A stretch of DNA of 36,725 bases, taken from Halomonas urmiana. Lineage in GTDB: Bacteria; Pseudomonadota; Gammaproteobacteria; Pseudomonadales; Halomonadaceae. Both the position numbers and the translations under genes were made by a program. The notes beneath the pieces are model-generated. The model did not search any database and was not told the origin of the DNA. It saw only the letters and a list, made by a program, of their open reading frames with translations. This document shows positions 35,476-36,725 of this stretch, piece after piece. The stretch lies in the NCBI RefSeq assembly GCF_005780185.1, contig NZ_VBUI01000033.1, forward strand, positions 1 to 36,725, in the 5' to 3' direction. How positions within the stretch are numbered: position 1 is the stretch's first letter; every line of letters starts with the position of its first letter.

Positions 35476-36669
35476 ATGTCACTCGGTTCAATCTCCGATT
35501 CTCAGGATATCCTCTTGGCCTCGTCCGGCACCCAGCCGCCGTCCAACGCATCGGCAGGTCAAGGGAGGCGTGTCAAGCCCTACCTCCTGACCACCAGCGA
35601 GGCAGGCATCTTTCCCAGTGAGGACCCCGTCACTGATCATCAAAACCTGCAAGGTTTTATCGACGATGTCGCCACGGACGGCATCGTGGGCGTGATCGAG
35701 GCAGGGCACTGGTATGCCCATCGGAAGCTTCTGCTGCGGGATGGCAGTCGCCTCATGGGACGGGGGATGAATCGGACCATCATCGAAGCGCCGCCGCAGG
35801 CCTGGAGCCAGGATCGCTATACGCTGATGGATCTCGAGGTCGGCACCAGCCTCTTCGAGAACGGCGCCTTCCTCTCCGACTTCACCCTGATCGGTGCGGA
35901 CAAGCAGGCGACTGACAACGGCGCCCTGTTGATCCTCGAGGGCCTCTCGGACTTCCTGGTCGAGCGGGTCCAGGCAGTGGATGCGTCCAGCTATGGCATC
36001 TTCGTGGCCGGCTACGGCGTAGGTCGCTTTACCAATGACATCCACAGCTCGTTCTGGAACTCCACGCACCGCGGGATCATTCGTCAGTGCCGAGCAGTGC
36101 GTGGCCAGGTGGGCATCGGCTGCGAAGGGGGAGCCCAGAACGTACTGATCATGGCCAACCATACCGATGGCCAGGCCCTGCACGGCTTCCGCCTGGCTTC
36201 CGCCTATGACACCCAGATCATCGCCAACAGCGCCGTCAATACCCGCAATGCCTACTGGATCGATCGGCACAAGGGGGTTCACGTCCTGCACAACACGGCG
36301 ACAAACGTGGAGCGAGGCTGCGTCTATGGCGGATTTCATCGTCATCGAGACGAAGAGATATCACGGGGTCTGTGGATCATCGGCAACCGCTTCAACACGA
36401 CGAAGTCCGCCATTACCGACGCCTATCAAGGCACTTCCGACAAGTTCACCCGCAGTGTCAAGATCAAGGACAACCTGCTCGCAGGGGGGAACATCCGTCT
36501 GCTCTGGTCGAGGAATGTCGATATCCAGGGAAACGACGGGGATGGCAGCAACAGAATCATTACCTCGCACCAGGTGAGTGGCCGAGTCGGCAACAATTTC
36601 ATGAAGTTGCTGAACCGGTCCGACACTCTCGAGGATCTGGGGGGCAATTTGACGTCCTCCCCGCCCTAA
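35476..36669 (+). CDS. Right-handed parallel beta-helix protein
   Basis: A 397-residue protein predicted to fold as a right-handed parallel beta-helix, as in pectate lyases, mannuronan epimerases and phage tailspikes. Evidence is the series of N-rich rungs with short hydrophobic strands (VLIMANHTDGQALHGFRLAS, TQIIANSAVNTRNAYWID, VHVLHNTATNVE, LWIIGNRFNTT). The N-terminal region contains GHWYAHRKLLLRDGSRLMGR, typical of pectate-lyase-superfamily starts. No signal peptide is visible. An AGGAG ribosome-binding site (35464-35468) supports this start. Its position at the end of a glycan cluster suggests a lyase, epimerase or glycan-binding role, which is inference. It begins 31 bp after the glycosyltransferase stop. 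Confidence 0.82.
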   Translation: MSLGSISDSQDILLASSGTQPPSNASAGQGRRVKPYLLTTSEAGIFPSEDPVTDHQNLQGFIDDVATDGIVGVIEAGHWYAHRKLLLRDGSRLMGRGMNRTIIEAPPQAWSQDRYTLMDLEVGTSLFENGAFLSDFTLIGADKQATDNGALLILEGLSDFLVERVQAVDASSYGIFVAGYGVGRFTNDIHSSFWNSTHRGIIRQCRAVRGQVGIGCEGGAQNVLIMANHTDGQALHGFRLASAYDTQIIANSAVNTRNAYWIDRHKGVHVLHNTATNVERGCVYGGFHRHRDEEISRGLWIIGNRFNTTKSAITDAYQGTSDKFTRSVKIKDNLLAGGNIRLLWSRNVDIQGNDGDGSNRIITSHQVSGRVGNNFMKLLNRSDTLEDLGGNLTSSPP

Positions 36670-36725
36670 AGGACAGGGATTCCAACTTCTTGAGGGCAAC
36701 GTCCTGCCCCGAGACTGAGGATATT

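Overview
The window reads as a chromosomal segment of a GC-rich, halophilic gammaproteobacterium, most likely a Halomonas relative. That is inferred from the high GC content, an Na+-translocating NADH:quinone reductase operon, the Pseudomonas/Halomonas-like order mfd-gap-nqr, an OprI-like lipoprotein and REP-like intergenic repeats. No rRNA, tRNA, insertion sequence or CRISPR array was found.

Left part (1-6.4 kb): ybeD and lipB (lipoate transfer) converge on lipA (lipoyl synthase). Next come a CbbR-like LysR regulator and, divergent from it, a large DUF3141 protein with a PHA-synthase-like Cys-Asp-His hydrolase core. Middle part (6.6-20.6 kb): topA overlaps a DUF6586 gene and a NYN-domain nuclease-like gene. 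Then follow the ABC-F ATPase ybiT, a small helical protein behind a near-consensus ANR/FNR box, a YafK-like L,D-transpeptidase-fold protein with a twin-arginine-like leader, an OprI/Lpp-type lipoprotein ending in Arg-Lys, and on the minus strand an ErfK/YbiS-type L,D-transpeptidase and mfd. A long-form GAPDH is divergent from mfd. These envelope genes could form a module that attaches the lipoprotein to peptidoglycan and releases it again.

NQR part (20.6-27.5 kb): nqrABCDEF is tightly packed with one-base overlaps early on. A hairpin sits between nqrE and nqrF, a terminator follows nqrF, and nqrM comes next. The flavin transferase gene apbE, often found here in relatives, is missing.

Right part (27.5-36.7 kb): about 840 bp without genes holds REP-like inverted repeats, two tandem repeats and an AT-richer stretch. 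It leads into a surface-polysaccharide cluster, all on the plus strand: an OafA-like acyltransferase-SGNH fusion, an extended SDR, glucose-1-phosphate cytidylyltransferase, an SAF-domain oxidoreductase, an RmlC-like epimerase, a GT2 glycosyltransferase and a beta-helix protein. It looks like the start of a strain-variable glycan locus making an unusual CDP-linked sugar.

The most unusual structure is a compound repeat seen twice: a 35-nt conserved motif, then an intrinsic terminator, then a pure short tandem array whose unit is the reverse complement of words inside the 35-nt motif. One copy lies between lipB and lipA and supplies the stop codons of both genes. The other lies between gap and the nqr promoter. 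A third array starts the window, next to the ybeD promoter.
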